Source: Daphnia pulex (lineage: Eukaryota; Arthropoda; Branchiopoda; Diplostraca; Daphniidae). Taken from it: a stretch of DNA of 64,000 nt. Location of the stretch: NCBI RefSeq assembly GCF_021134715.1, contig NC_060021.1, positions 9,208,501 through 9,272,500 of the forward strand, given 5' to 3'. Shown in pieces: positions 34,195-47,145 of the stretch. The notes under the pieces were generated by a model, which did not search any database, had not been told where the DNA came from, and was given only the letters and a program-made list of their open reading frames with translations. A program made the translations under genes and the position numbers. Position 1 is the first letter of the stretch, and each line of letters starts with the position of its first letter.

Positions 34195-34752
34195 AGGGGC
34201 CTGCCTGCCGCCGGGAATAAACTTTTGGCCTAGCTCCCGAGCGTCCCTCGTTCATCGAAAACTCTTTGCGCGCCCGGTTAACTTATTTGCTCCCATTTCT
34301 TCTCCCACCAACCCACCAGCAGCCCCCCAGCCCCAGTCCCTCTTTTGTGTCTGTTGGCCTTTTCAAACAGGTCCCCGCAATCAAAAAACGGGAGTCGCGT
34401 AAAAGAAGAAGGCGGGATTATGTTTGCACACGAGCCGTGTCTAGATAGATATAATAGAGTAGTACGAGTAGGGCTACCTAACCTTACTACCACTCGCTCC
34501 GCAAATATAAGCCAACGCCTGTACATGCATTGCTCGTGAAAAATAACTTTGAATCTCTTTGAGTGAGGGTGGGATATATTAGAAATGATTATCAATCGCT
34601 GCAAAGATGATTATGATGTAATGGTGGCCGGCGGTTAGAAGTTTTTGGGGTTCGGGGTGTTACATGTAGTAAATACAGCCGGAAGTGGGTACTTGATGAA
34701 GTCCCTACACCCGAGCGCCAACGCCCCGCTAGCTCCTAAATCGCCCTCATGT

Positions 34753-34793
34753 CTACACACACACACACAACGGGTGTGTGTGTGTGTGTGTAG
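34753..34793. repeat. Perfect CA/TG inverted repeat
   Basis: A 17-base CTACA(CA)n arm is followed by a loop of a few bases and its exact reverse complement ending GTGTAG. The outer CTA/TAG bases match as well, so this is more than two adjacent dinucleotide repeats. It could extrude as a cruciform or form Z-DNA. Confidence 0.7.
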
Positions 34794-36644
34794 GCAATAA
34801 AACAGGGGTGGGCGACAGACTCTGTCCTCCTCCCCTTGTCTCTCAACTCCCGGCCCGACTGGCATCAGTAGAAATGTGTGGCGGAACCGCCATGTACAAT
34901 ATGGCCGCCTTCTCCCGTTTGATATTTTTTTCCACGACAGGGGCAGAGGATCTTTTTATATGTAATCCATGTCGTCGTTGTCTTTTTCATCCGGTAAAAC
35001 ATGGGAAATATTTAAACAATCCTGCCCCCTTTTCTTTTTTTAGTTTTTTTCCGCTCCAGCTCGGAAGCGTTGACGACCGCCTCCCTCTTATAAATAACGA
35101 AACGGAATTCCGCCAGCAATTTTTTTTTTCTTTTTTCTTCTTCTTCCTTCCCAACTGGAATTTGTCTTTTTTATTTATTTCTTTTTAATCCCGCAAGGCA
35201 ATCGATTCTCTGCTCTCCCGCCCGCCCGCCCCTCCAGAAATGTATCTGGTATATATAATCAGTGCGCGTCATCATTGTTTATTTGTCATAGATGGCGGGT
35301 AGCCGCCTCCTCGAAAAAGGGAGCGAATCATAAGAAAGTGGAGGAAATTGAAAAGGCTCTCGACTAATTGGACTCGCTATTTGTGCGCGTATAGGAGACG
35401 GGATGGGGGACGGGGTGTGCAATATAGAAAGAGAGAAGGAGAGATCTCCTTGATTGAAAAAGGCACATACCTGATATGCAACAATATATCGAGACGGAAT
35501 AGGGAAGCCGGTCTCTATATGCTGTATCAGAAGAAATCATAATAACCCGTAATAAGAGCTCACGCGGCATTCCTCTGTACAGCACAGCCCAGCACCACCC
35601 TTTGATCTCTCTGTGCTCTACGGCCGTTGCCGTTTCAATTTCTTTGAAATTATTTCGTCGTCGTCGTCAAATAAAAAAAAAGCCCAAAATTTATTTTCTG
35701 AAACAGAAATTGCGCCATGTGAAAAAAAAAAAATCAGCCGGAGTCTAGACGGTAGCCTATAGAAGAGATATAGAAGAGATTCAGCTGTTGCGCTATTGAT
35801 CGTCGCTCGGGATCTCTCTATAACGGCTGAAAGAATCAAACGAAAAATAAAAGAAAAAAAGAAAAGAAAAGAACAAACTTTTTTTTTCCTGGGGTGGGGC
35901 TCCTGTCGGCTGGGACGAAGATGATGATGATGTGATGAGCAATGAGCAAGATATTTTTTTCTTCTCTCCGGGTCGCTTGAACGTTTTTTTTTCCCCTTTC
36001 TCTTTCCCAGCCGTTTGTGTAGAGACCGGACCAAAGAGCTCCAGCAGCAGTCCCGCTGTCATCATTTGAGAGCAGTTGATGAACTGCTGGAGTCCGTATA
36101 TATATAAAGTCTTAAGCTTAGACTATATACTTTCTCCTTCTTTGTATCTTTGCTGTCATCTTATTTCATCGCCGTCATTACCGTCAACGGCCGACTTTTC
36201 TTTCTTTCTTTCCTCTCTCTCTCCCGGGAAGTTGTCATCACGCTCTGGGTTTTGTTTTTTCTTCTCTCCTACAGCCCCTGCGGTGCAATCAAAATGTCCT
36301 TTATTTTTTATATTATATCTACATTTTTTTTTTTCTTCTTCCCCGCAAAACTACTTTTATTTATTCATATAGGCAAAAACAAATTTTGGTTTGGTTGTTT
36401 TTTGTTTTTTGTATGTGTGTGTGTGTGTGCCAGGAGGGAGATTGTATTCCAGCAGGTCTAAACATATAAGGACGTGAATATTCACGACGTAGTTTTCGTC
36501 TCTTTCCCGGAAGCGAAATAGAAGTAGAAGAAGAAGAAAGAAAGAAAGTAAGAAAGAAAGAAAGAAGGACGTATTCATACAAAATGGGTAGAGGGGAAAC
36601 GACAGACGAAACGGAATCAATACCGAGCGAGGAAAACTCAAACT

Positions 36645-36686
36645 AGGATACGCGTATTATATACGTAGGTACATATAATGTATCCT
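36645..36686. repeat. Short imperfect hairpin
   Basis: AGGATAC and ATTATAT, separated by GCGT on the left arm, pair exactly with ATATAAT and GTATCCT on the right arm. The loop is about 10 nt. The 14 paired bases with a 4-nt bulge are too short for a typical pre-miRNA. Confidence 0.5.
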
Positions 36687-39483
36687 ATGCACATTTATAG
36701 AATAAGAGACGCAGAATTTCGGGATTGGGCTAGGCAGCAGCAACTATATGTAATGTATCTAGTTTCTCTCCTTTGGTTGTGTGTGTGTGTGGTGGGGGGA
36801 GTATAAACAAATTAGACAACCTTCCTTTTCTTCTTCTTTTTTCCAAGTTTTTCTCGCGTGTTCAAATTGTCATCCGATTACCGTCAATTTTTATTTTATT
36901 TATTTATTTTTATTTGTTTTTTGAAAACAAAAAACGAATTATTTTGATGACCCGCCGGGTGTTCGGTTTCAATGACGTTCTCCGTTTTGATATGCTAATT
37001 TGCTAATTGGGTAAGAGAGCCCAATTAAGAGTTTTCAACACAGCAGGAAAGAAAAATCTAGAAAGAATAAATTTCTCTGTGTGTGTGTATTTGTTATATA
37101 ATCAGCCCGGGCTGATATATCTGCATAATAGAAGAGACGAGAGGGGAGAAATTTATAGGAGAGACGTGGTATAGACACAAAGGAGATGGATGGAATGAGC
37201 CAAGAGGAGTTTTATGTGTGGTATGTTTTTCATGTCGTTCACGTCGATGGCCTATTGAAGGTCTTGTCTCTCCTTTTGTCGATAGATATTATTTCGACGG
37301 CCGGGTTTTATATGGCACCTTTCGTTCATTGTCGTTGCTCTCCTGCCGCCCCCAGGGGTGACGTTCTCTCTCCCCCCTCTCTCTCTCTCCCTGTTTCAGC
37401 TGCTCTCTTCCGTACATCGCCGAACACAGAAAAACACACACAAGTGAGCTGGGAAAACATCGGTTGCCATGGAGAGAGAGGTGGATCCAGCACCGTGGAG
37501 TGGTGTATACATTATTCGACGTGTTTTCTTATCCACACACACACACACACAGAGATACAGAGATGCGAAGGATCTCTTCAACTGCGGTTGCTCCGGATTC
37601 ATTTGTCTTTTTGGAAAAAGACAGCGCGGAAATTTTGAATCTGTTACATTTCCCGCCATTCCAATAGTCCAACCGAAATGTAATTGCAAGTCCATCATCT
37701 TGAGTACATGTAGATAAAGGTCGCGTTACTGTCTAAGCAGTAAGCACTCTTTGGTAAAACAGGAGGACAGCCTTTCAAAAGTCCGTCCGTGCCGTAAGTG
37801 GGCATCCAGCACATCCATGGTTTATGACATTTATTGAACGCGGGCGAGCGAAGGCCAGCAGGAGAGAGAGAGGAGCTCACGGTATAGTGTATACATCAAC
37901 TCCCGTACTAGACACTCGCCGCTAAGAGGAGAGTAAAAGGCAAGTTGGTGAGCAACTCCCAACAACAACAACAACAGCAGCAGCAACAACAGTTTCACCA
38001 ATGCGAATTCAGTCATGAAAGAGAGAAGGGTGGGCGGCGGCCGTCGCTAAATATATAACATTCCACTCTAAAATAATAAGAAAAAGAAGAAAAAAAATCA
38101 ACTATGCACACGCCCCCCTCGACTTTTTGGGAGTTTTTTGTTTTTTTTTTTATTTCCAAAATCTTTTTTCTCTTTTTTCATCATCGGCTTAATAATTTCC
38201 ACGAAAACTTGTTTCCCGGGATTCCTAACTCTCTGTGATACAATAACCCAACCCGCCTTTGTGGGCCGCGCGTTAGTAGTGTTGGACATGAGATTTTCGA
38301 TTGGATTTGGGTGGGTGGTTGGTTTTTTTACCCATAGATACTATAGCGCCCAGTCCCGCACGGGAGATATTAATTCGCCGAAATGAGATCCTCTCAATCA
38401 CGCGTGGACGATGGGGGAGGGGGTGTGTGTGTCTGTGTGGCTGCCAGCTTATATTTATATAGGGCCTCTTAAGTATTTAGACATTGTGCGGGGGGTTTTA
38501 AAAGACATCATCTCCTGTATATCATCAGACCCATCCAGCGTATTAGTGAACTGGTGTAGAAGTAGTAGTAGTACCTGCGTATTGGACGGGTGATGATGGG
38601 ATGGTGCCATGGAGGGGGGCTTTTGTTGCCCGCTGCTGCTGCTGCTCTTCTACTGATTTCCACCTTTTGCGTGTTGGCAAAAGGATTTTCGGCGGACGAG
38701 ATTAATCCCCGCCAATCTATCAAATCCTCTTTTCCCGATATGAATCCACCTCCCCCCTTACCACTCCTGTGTGCCACCGCCAGCACACATTTCTAATAGA
38801 AACTCTGACGTATAGAATGTAGAAGGAGGACAGTCTCGGCGGCAGCAGCGCAAAGGCGCGAGAAAGGAAATGGGCGATCGATGGGCCAACTGTCTGCCTA
38901 TCTCTTTTTATGGATGGCAGGTTCTTATATAACAATGGCCTCTCCTTCTCATTATATCTGTCGTATATACACAAGAGTGGGGGGGGGACGGGACGGGACT
39001 TCCCCCAAAAGTGGATCTATTTCATCACGGATAGTTGCATACAAATAACATTCGGATATACAGTACATCCCGAAAAGGATATCTATATGTATCGTGATTG
39101 ATGACTTGTATTGATTATCAAATTCCCCTATCCAAACTGGGTACAACAACAACTGTATACACGGGCAGAAAGAGGTCAAACTCCTTTTGTTGGTGAGTTA
39201 AGAAAAAGGAGACGGACAATTTGTATTTTTATTTTATTTTATTTTATTTTTTTAGGTGGGGGGGGGGGGGACACACAAAAGACATAAGGAGGAGACGCGC
39301 GTACGTCATGCGGTGCTGATGATGTCTGGAGACTCCAAAGGTAAACGTGAATGCGCGTCTATACTATAAAGAAAAGACGCGTGAAAGAACTCTATGTGTA
39401 CATGTGAGCAACGATGTTTTGACGTCCGTCCGTCCCGTCCGCTCGCTGGGCTCCCGTTCCAATTTCCTGCCCGACGCCAGACC

Positions 39484-39508
39484 CAGCAGCAGCAGCAGCA
39501 GCAGCAGC
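39484..39508. repeat. CAG microsatellite
   Basis: Eight CAG units on the plus strand in non-coding sequence. Confidence 0.8.
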
Positions 39509-41122
39509 CTATCCCGGGTTCTAGCTGTTTTTGTGTACGTATAACATGCAAGACAAGATTTTCGCCCGCCGGTTATAACACACACACAACCGTCTGTGAA
39601 ACCCAAGTACATCACACAGACACACACACGCCCACGCCTTCGATATTTATCACGAAAAAGCTCCCGCTGCGATTCAATTATCTCTTCTTCTTTTTTTTTT
39701 TTTTTCGAGGAGTCGATCCATTTATTTGTTATTAATTTTTCCCCGTGTTGTTTCGACACACCGTGACAGGTAAAAGACGTTGCAACTTTACACAGTTTCT
39801 GAAAGTGTGTAATGGGAAACTAATAATGAGCGACGCTCTTTTAATCGACGGAGGAAAAAGACGGGGACAAGAAATCAAGTTATAGACAGCACCCAGCAGT
39901 TTAGTGACGCCAGTGCCATAGGAAATTGATGAGTGATTATGTAAAGTTGGGAGTTTCTCAAGTGTTGACTCTGCTGGAGTTTTGGGTGGAGCGGAATTGA
40001 AACTGCTGGCAAGATGATTGGATTTGAAAACCCCGTCGTTTTTGCCACGAGCACAAGAGATGAGAGTTGTTTCCGTCAGACGCACACCCAGGGTTTTCCC
40101 TCCCAACGTGCAAGAAGTCACTCTCGGGCCAGGATAAAATCGACAGAACATACATAGGTAATAACCAAAAAAAGGAAAAGGGAACGGGGGGGGGGGGATA
40201 AGGAGTCTAGTATATGTACCTTTTTGGAATTCCTGGACCCGTTCATCTTTCGGACGTCCGCAAAAAGGGACAGCCAACGCAGCAGGAAATGGCCATTATA
40301 TGAAAATCCTGATTGGAAGAGTAGAGTAGAGAGAGAACCTTTTTCTCTCTATATATATGTATACTTACGCATGCGAATCGAAAGGAGAAAATGCCATGCT
40401 GCTACATATTATATATACGGGAGGGTTCTGCCGGTCCCGCTAGTTCTTCATCATCGTCGTTTTTATTGATTTATTATTTTTCCTGGGCACTATATTTATT
40501 TTTTCTTTCTTTCCTCTTCTACTTCTTCTTCGCTTTCTTGATGTTATTATCAAATAATTTGATTATCGATAGCATTCTTACCCGCCGGTTTTCTTCATCA
40601 CTCAGCCCTCAGCGAATGGGCGAGAGCTTTGAATTAAAGGTGAATGGGTCGGACGCGGACGGGGCGCCAATACAATCCGGAAGAAGAAAAAAAAAGGAGA
40701 AAAAAGCTAACTCGAGAACGCCAATCTCAAGGGAAACCATAACCCAACCAACCGGTGCGTAATCAGTTTTTTTTTTTTTTTTTTTTAGACGAAGCCCAGT
40801 GGATGACAAGAAATCAATCAAAAGTAATAAAAAAACACAAATAAAAAATAAAGGAAGTATTTTTTATGATTTTTATTGGCGACTCCACTGGCCAAAAGGT
40901 GTAAAAAATTGCGTGCGGTACAACGAGTTGTTGGCTTGTTTGTTCGCATGCAGTTGGCGGAGCGGGTTGAAAGTTCACGTAAAGTTCGTGTAACGAGTTG
41001 AATTTGAGATGGGGGTGGTCGGACTGGTCGGTTCGTGAAAAGTTTATTAGCGCCAATTTTGGCAATCGATAAAACACCTGGAAATGAACGAGTTGAGCGA
41101 GGGTGTAAGAAAACATTTAGGC

Positions 41123-41200
41123 GCCATCTGTTGGGTGTAATTGGAACGTCGACAGGAATTTGTTAGGGCAAACTGCTTACAACGACCCACAACAGATGGC
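41123..41200. promoter_or_regulatory. Inverted CATCTGTTG motif pair in the SNX27 promoter region
   Basis: GCCATCTGTTG at 41123-41133 and its exact reverse complement CAACAGATGGC at 41190-41200 lie 56 bp apart and about 95-170 bp upstream of the SNX27 start codon. Each contains the E-box CATCTG/CAGATG. Position and exact symmetry suggest a paired binding site or an initiator-proximal element. Confidence 0.4.
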
Positions 41201-41292
41201 ATGCGGACGCCATTTGACAGAGACTTAACCACCGAGTCTCATCGGGTTTGTTTTGTTATTAGAAAAGAAATAGAAAAAGGATAAAGGCAAAC

Positions 41293-43443
41293 ATGGCCGA
41301 CATCCATCAACAGAATAGTCGTGAAACTTTTGAAAACAACAGCTACGTGACCAAATCGTCCATGACAGCATCCGGCCCTCGTGTTGTCCAAATTGTCAAA
41401 TCGGAAACGGGGTTCGGATTCAATGTGCGAGGCCAGGTGAGTGAGGGTGGACAGCTTCGTTCAATCAACGGCCAGCTCTATGCTCCTCTCCAGCATGTCA
41501 GCGCCGTTCTCAAAGGTGGAGCAGCAGACAAAGCAGGCATCCTTAAAGGGGACAGAATCCTCGAAGTGTAAGTTCCCGAAAACATTGACTTGACTGGCAT
41601 TCTGCTGGAATGATTCGCTGACAAACTTGTTTTCAACAGGAATGGCTCTAGCGTCGAAGGATCAACTCACAAGCAGGTTGTTGATTTGATCAAGTCAGGA
41701 GGTGACGTCCTATTGCTGACTGTCATTTCAGTGTCCACAAAGGTACAAAGGTTCGCTTAATTCTAACAAGGCTGAGACCTAACTTCTATTGTCATTCCAG
41801 GAAGCCGAACGTTTAGAGCCCCATGAAGAAACAGCTGGCTATTCCTACATTGATTACTCTGAAAAACGCTCTCTACCCATATCCATCCCTGATTACCGCC
41901 TTGCAGACAAAAAGAATGACAAATATGTTGTTTTTGACATATACATGGCAGGCAGGCACCTGACATCACGTAGGTACAGCGAGTTTGTTGACCTGCACAA
42001 CAACCTCAAGAAGGAATTCATTGGATTCAACTTCCCAAAACTCCCTGGCAAATGGCCGTTTGCGTAAGGCTTCACACAATGTGGCTCGTTTCCATTTCGC
42101 CGAAGAGTTGAGAGTCATTTCGTTTCAATTAATTCCTCAGATTAAGTGAGCAGCAACTAGACGCCCGACGCCGGGGGCTGGAACAGTACCTAGAAAAAGT
42201 TTGTGCAGTCCGCGTTATAGCCGAAAGTGATATCGTGCAGGAGTTCCTGACGGATTGCGATGACGATCAGGTAACAACATCAAACCCAGAAAACATTTCA
42301 CGCCCTTGAGCACGTCCCCCTATATTGATTTACGATACACACACACACAGGACGGTCTGCAGAAAGTGGATTTAAAGGTTTTATTGCCGACTCACGAAGT
42401 GGTGTCGGTTTCGGTTTGCAAAACGTCAACCACCCTCGACGTTTACAATGCCACGGTGGAGAAAATCTGCCTGGATAAGGAGAGCGTGCAATATTTCGCG
42501 CTCTTTGAAATCGTCGAATACAATTTCGGTGGGTTCTTCTATTTTGTTTTGTATTAAAAGTCCTTTTCTTCTTTTGAATTGTTTCTTTTACAACTCTTCT
42601 TTTTTTTAATTGTTTGCCTTTTGGGTTGGGCAGAGCGCAAGTTGCAGGTGCACGAAGTGCCTCACAACATTTACATTCAGAATTACAGCACGGCCTCGGC
42701 GACGTGTTTGGCTTTGAGGCGATGGCTCTTCTCGCCGCAGGTGGAGCTGCTCCTGGCCCGTGACGATCTCATCTCGGCTTACATGTTCTGGCAAACGGTC
42801 GATGAAGTCAATCGCGGCCATGTGATGGCGGGCGAGAACCTCTACCAACTCAAAGCAATGCAGGACATCAATCGTCGCTCCGAGGTACATATTCCGTCTC
42901 CCCCCGTCTTTATTTTTGTTTTCTTCTTCCCCAACTTCTATTCAAAGTTATTTTACAGGTTTTTAAGAATAAATTTGTTCGTTTTTTTTCTTCTTCTTCT
43001 TATCTGATTCCAGTATCTAGCCTTGGCTCGGCAATCGCCCGGCTATGGTGAAGTCGTTTTCCCTCACTGCGGTTGTGACGCCCGTAAAGAAGGTCACGTC
43101 ATCCCTTCTTTAGGATTTAACGCCTTTCGGCTTCAGGCGTGTAAGGAAGATGGATCTTTACAGGTGAGTGAAAAAAAAAAAGATCATTTCCCAAAAAGTC
43201 AGCTTTTTTCATTCTCCCCTTTTTATTTCTGGCTGATTCGATCAGAGCCAAGTCATAGAATTCGGCTGGGAAACGATCCTGGCCTGGGAGGTGGACGACG
43301 AAGGCATGGCCTTTTGTTTGCAGTACCACAGGCCGGACAAGTCGCCCCGCTGGGTCCGCATCTTCACGCCCTATTTCGTCTACATGTGCGATTGTTTCGA
43401 CCGGGTCCAGGAGGAGCGCAAGTGGTCGGACCAGGCCATGTGA
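41293..43443 (+). CDS. SNX27: Sorting nexin 27 (PDZ-PX-FERM)
   Basis: SNX27 sits on early endosomes and, with retromer and the WASH complex, returns PDZ-ligand cargo to the plasma membrane. Coding exons are 41293-41567, 41640-41742, 41801-42063, 42141-42270, 42351-42528, 42634-42884, 43014-43163 and 43246-43443; the sum is 1,548 nt, about 515 residues (human 541). Residues 30-123 are the PDZ domain with the carboxylate-binding loop GFGF (40-43) and the [18 protein letters not shown] segment. Residues 152-255 are the PX domain with RRYSEF (183-188) and the proline loop PKLPGKWPF, as for PI3P binding. The remainder is the FERM-like module with [18 protein letters not shown], then [18 protein letters not shown] and a C-terminal [18 protein letters not shown] stretch. 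All introns are short GT-AG. The start ATG gives an N-terminus of normal length. Confidence 0.95.
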
Positions 43444-45062
43444 GTTGTTGCAACTGGTAGAAGAAGACGAAGAAGAAGACGAAGAAAAGAAAAATGTTTA
43501 TGTGCCCAGTCCTTTGGACGTCAGATGGCTCTGCAGTTTGTTGCTAGTCAACCCGTTTGGAGGCAGCGCAGCACCAACGAAGCAGCGGGCAATGGTTTTG
43601 TTTTATTTCATGGAAAAACTCTGCCGCAGCTCCGTCGATAGATGTCCCACCTCCCATCTCTTTCTCTCTCTCTCTCTCACCTCGTGATTTTCTCTTTTTT
43701 GGTTATTTCTTCTTCTATTCCCTCACTCATTTCCCCCCGTATACAACCCAAGTACTCTCCCGACTTCTCCCGTCTTTTACGATCGCCGTTGATTGTAAAT
43801 AATGTACAGTCGCCTCCCGTTTTCCCTTTTTTTTCCCCATTTTTTCTCTCTCCTTATTCACTTCCCCACTTTTTGTTGTGTCGTTTTTCTTGCTGACCTT
43901 TTCTTTTCGCCCGGCGGATGGTCCGTCTGGGCTCGAGTGCAACGTGCATGGATAGGCAACTATTTCCTCCCGTCTCTCTTTATCCCGCTCCTAAACACAT
44001 AGACACTCACAAACACGGCGCTCGTATAACGAAGAGAAAGAAGAAGACATACTCAGAAACGAAATAGCTGTCCTTCCTTTTTCGAATCTTTCATTCGTTT
44101 GTGATCGTTGACATTTAGTTGTCTGACCCGTAGCGAGAGAGAGAAAATGCAAAAGGGATAAATGTAGTTGTATAAGTTAGGAGCCTCGTCTAGCTCTCCC
44201 TTTGACGTCTGACCAAGAGAATAATCCAACCAGTCGTTTACCCACCGTCAGCACTTTGATCTTTTTCGTGTCCCGTACACACACACACACACACACACCC
44301 AGCTTCTTATCTGTTTTTGATTGTGTTTCTTTCGAAGCTTCTGAAGTCGGTATAGCCTCCTCTTATTTTTTCTCTCACTCCATTCTTCAAAGGCCCGGGT
44401 TTAGAGAGATTTATAATAAGGAGCCTCTGAGTTGCATTCCACAATTTCCCCAGCATCGAAAAAATAACAATCGTCGTTCGTCGTCTGTCCACTTTTTTTG
44501 TTTTTCGTCTTCTCTTTTCTCTTGATGATTTGAAACCTTTTTTGGGGATGAACGGTTGGTGATGGAATTGATAGGTAACGTCTTGCATACAAATTTGTCT
44601 AATGTGGCACACACACACACACGGCAGACAACACAATCGTATGTTTTCTTTTGTTTTTCTCGATTTTGGCGCAGTGAATTTATTCAAATCTATACGGCAA
44701 AGGACAAAAACTCACTCTCTTTGCTTCTTTGACCATTTCGGTCGACCATACTCTCTCTCGTCGCCATATATTATGTATTCGACTCTCTCTCTCTCTCTCT
44801 TAATTCTGAATTTTTTGTAATGTTATTATTATTATTACCGCCTATACCCCACCCACCCTGTTCTCACCCAACAAAATCATATTTGCTTATATTACAAAAA
44901 AATAACATAAAAACTGTTGAAAACCCAATTCATTTGTTTCAATGTTTTCTTTGATTATTTTTCAACATTTTTCTTCGAAATTGTTTGATTACGGTTTAGC
45001 CCTAATGCCTCCTCTCGCCCCGGTCGGCCATTGGATGATGACGTGTAAAACGTGAAAATAAA
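43444..45062 (+). other. Probable SNX27 3' UTR and downstream flank
   Basis: T- and CT-rich sequence follows the SNX27 stop codon. A plus-strand AATAAA lies at 45057-45062. Earlier, weaker signals may be used, so the UTR length is uncertain. No coding potential is seen. Confidence 0.35.
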
Positions 45063-46642
45063 AACATAAAATCGCGAGAATTTGTTTTCAAGATTATTTC
45101 TATGGAATGGCAATATTCCTCAGTTGGTCGTATCTCATTGGCTGCAAACAAAAACCAATATGGCGGTGCAACAAAACCATCTTTTGTGATCGCCTCATTT
45201 GCATCTTTTTCGTCATTAGTTGTAGCTTCTTTTGTGTCGTCTGCTCGAGTGACTCATGGGTTCTGCATGCAGATGCAGCTCGACGTGTGTGTCGTCGAGT
45301 TGCAAATTTTTTCCAGACATTTTTGACTTTCCTGTTTCCACACGCCATTGGAATTTTCTGTGTGGACTTGTGTTTAGTGGAGAGGAAAACTTTGATTTTG
45401 ACATGAAAAAGTGAAAGTTTGAAACACGTGTGCACAGGTGCCTACAAAGCTGCTGGACGACCATGCAGAGTGCCGAATGTTAATTATTTAGACAGCAGCA
45501 GCAGGGTCGACCGAGTTTAAATGCACTACTAGAACTTCTCAAAGGTAGGAAAATGACTGCTTTATTTAGTTCGCCATGATGATGACTGATTGTTTCAATC
45601 GTTGCAAGGGGAAAGAAACGAATCACGTTGGTCGGTTTTCGAGGCGTCATTTCTGGCAGCATCGAAACAATTAAACTATGAAAGTCTTTTTTCGAAAAAA
45701 AGGCCAATGGCCATGCCCGAGCTCTATTAATTTCACACGAAAAACTTTTTTCTTCCATTTTTTAACGAGTCGAGAAATTTTTATAGTAGTCGATCGAGAT
45801 GAGCCTCGTAGTTTGTTAGCCGTGAGCATCATCAGAAACAAGATTGATCGTTTCCCAACAAGTTTTCAAATTCTTTTTTTCCCCTTTTTTCCTACGATTT
45901 TAGAAATAAATGAACATGGATGGCTGGAGCAGGTGCTGCTTAAATTATAGAACAAACCGTGTCCACATTTGGTGTTTTAAAATACATTTCACATCTAGAA
46001 CCCTTGTTTAAGTTGACGAAAAAGGCAATAAGAATCGGGGGAAAATTGGAAAAAAAAAAGAGTCAACGACGATGGGGGTTTAAAACCGGTTTAAAAAATA
46101 ATTTTGTGTCTTTCGAACCGCAACAGTCAGGTTATTTCTTTTTTGTTTTTGTTTTTTTAAATCTTGTAATTCTAGTAGTAGAAAGAGTCTATTATTGTCC
46201 AAATGCACACAATCCTGATTGTTTAATGAGGATTGAGACTTTTTCTCCTCTCTTTTTTGGTTGTTCCCCGAATTCAATCTGGGCATCGACCGTTTTTATT
46301 TTTTTAATATCAACATTTTTTGAATCGTAACAATTTTGTATTGAACAATGGCGTGAATCAACGCTATTTTTAAGGGTGGGGTGATGAATAATGATCGTCT
46401 TCTTGTGAAATTCAATGTACACAATCAAACTGGGAATTTTCTTTTTTTTTTTTTTCTTTTTTTACTGGCAAAGAAGAAAAAAAAATCTTTTCAGGTGTGT
46501 GTGTCTAAGAGATGCTCAACCGAGATGATCCCCTACACCGAGGGGGGTGAATAATCAAAATGACATCACATGTAAAGGGAGGGGAGATCCCCCAACCGGG
46601 TGGTGTGTAGGGGGTTTCTCACGCTCTCATTAATGGACGCCT

Positions 46643-47145
46643 TTGCATATAATATGCAGATGTAGTAGTCAGAAGAAGTAGATCGCGATACACACGTAAC
46701 CCTCTCTCTTTTGCATACATTGCTATACTAAAGGGAGGCTGTGTGTGAGGGGGGGGGGTGAGATTTTTCTATTGAAATTTTTTTTTTTTTCATAGGGGGG
46801 GGGACGCGCTTCAAGGGTGGCGGTGGGGGGGGGTGCCCATTTTATTTGGGTTACGTAACCCTTTTTGATCGTATTCGATATGATCTGCTGAAGGAAAAAG
46901 ATGGCGGATGAAGAGATGACGCGTACACTATAATATGCAAATGGGGAGTAGTAGTAGTAGTAGTAGTGTGTGGGAATGCCAGCCAACCCTTTATCGGATA
47001 ACGTGGGAAACCCAGGGGTACGTGTGGGTAGGTGAAGGGCGGACGACGGCGACGCTTTTGCATACATGTAGATTGATCCCTTCCCCATCTCTACAGTGAA
47101 AGAATTTTTTTTTTCCTTTCTTGATTTTCTTTCGACATGCAGATG
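46643..47145. promoter_or_regulatory. Cluster of POU/homeodomain-type ATGCAAAT-like sites
   Basis: Within about 0.5 kb are TTTGCATA (46643 and 46711 areas), an exact TATGCAAAT (octamer at 46935-46942), another TTTGCATA near 47053, and a CATGCAGATG near 47136. This is the densest part of a wider series of octamer sites between 45.2 and 60.8 kb, and is therefore an enhancer candidate. Confidence 0.3.

Larger units (their letters stand above)
32568..41292. other. Intergenic region between FLAD1 and SNX27
   Basis: About 8.7 kb with no coding sequence I can recognise. It starts with the FLAD1 3' UTR; plus-strand AATAAA-like hexamers near 32977-32990 may end it. Other contents are a GA tract (34168-34194), a 17-bp perfect CA/TG hairpin (34753-34793), a bulged hairpin (36645-36686), CAG/CAA repeats near 37965-37990 and 39484-39508, and homopolymer G and T runs. 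One less repetitive 181-codon minus-strand open frame at 39732-40277 has no recognisable domain. Confidence 0.4.

Noticed and set aside
37186..37638. 150-codon plus-strand open frame
   Set aside because: It spans CT and CA repeats, has no recognisable domain, and shows no splice or promoter support.
45100..45435. Overlapping open frames on both strands near CCAAT-like boxes
   Set aside because: Neither frame resembles a known protein. Inverted CCAAT and ATGGCGG strings hint at a promoter but lack a start-site motif or donor.
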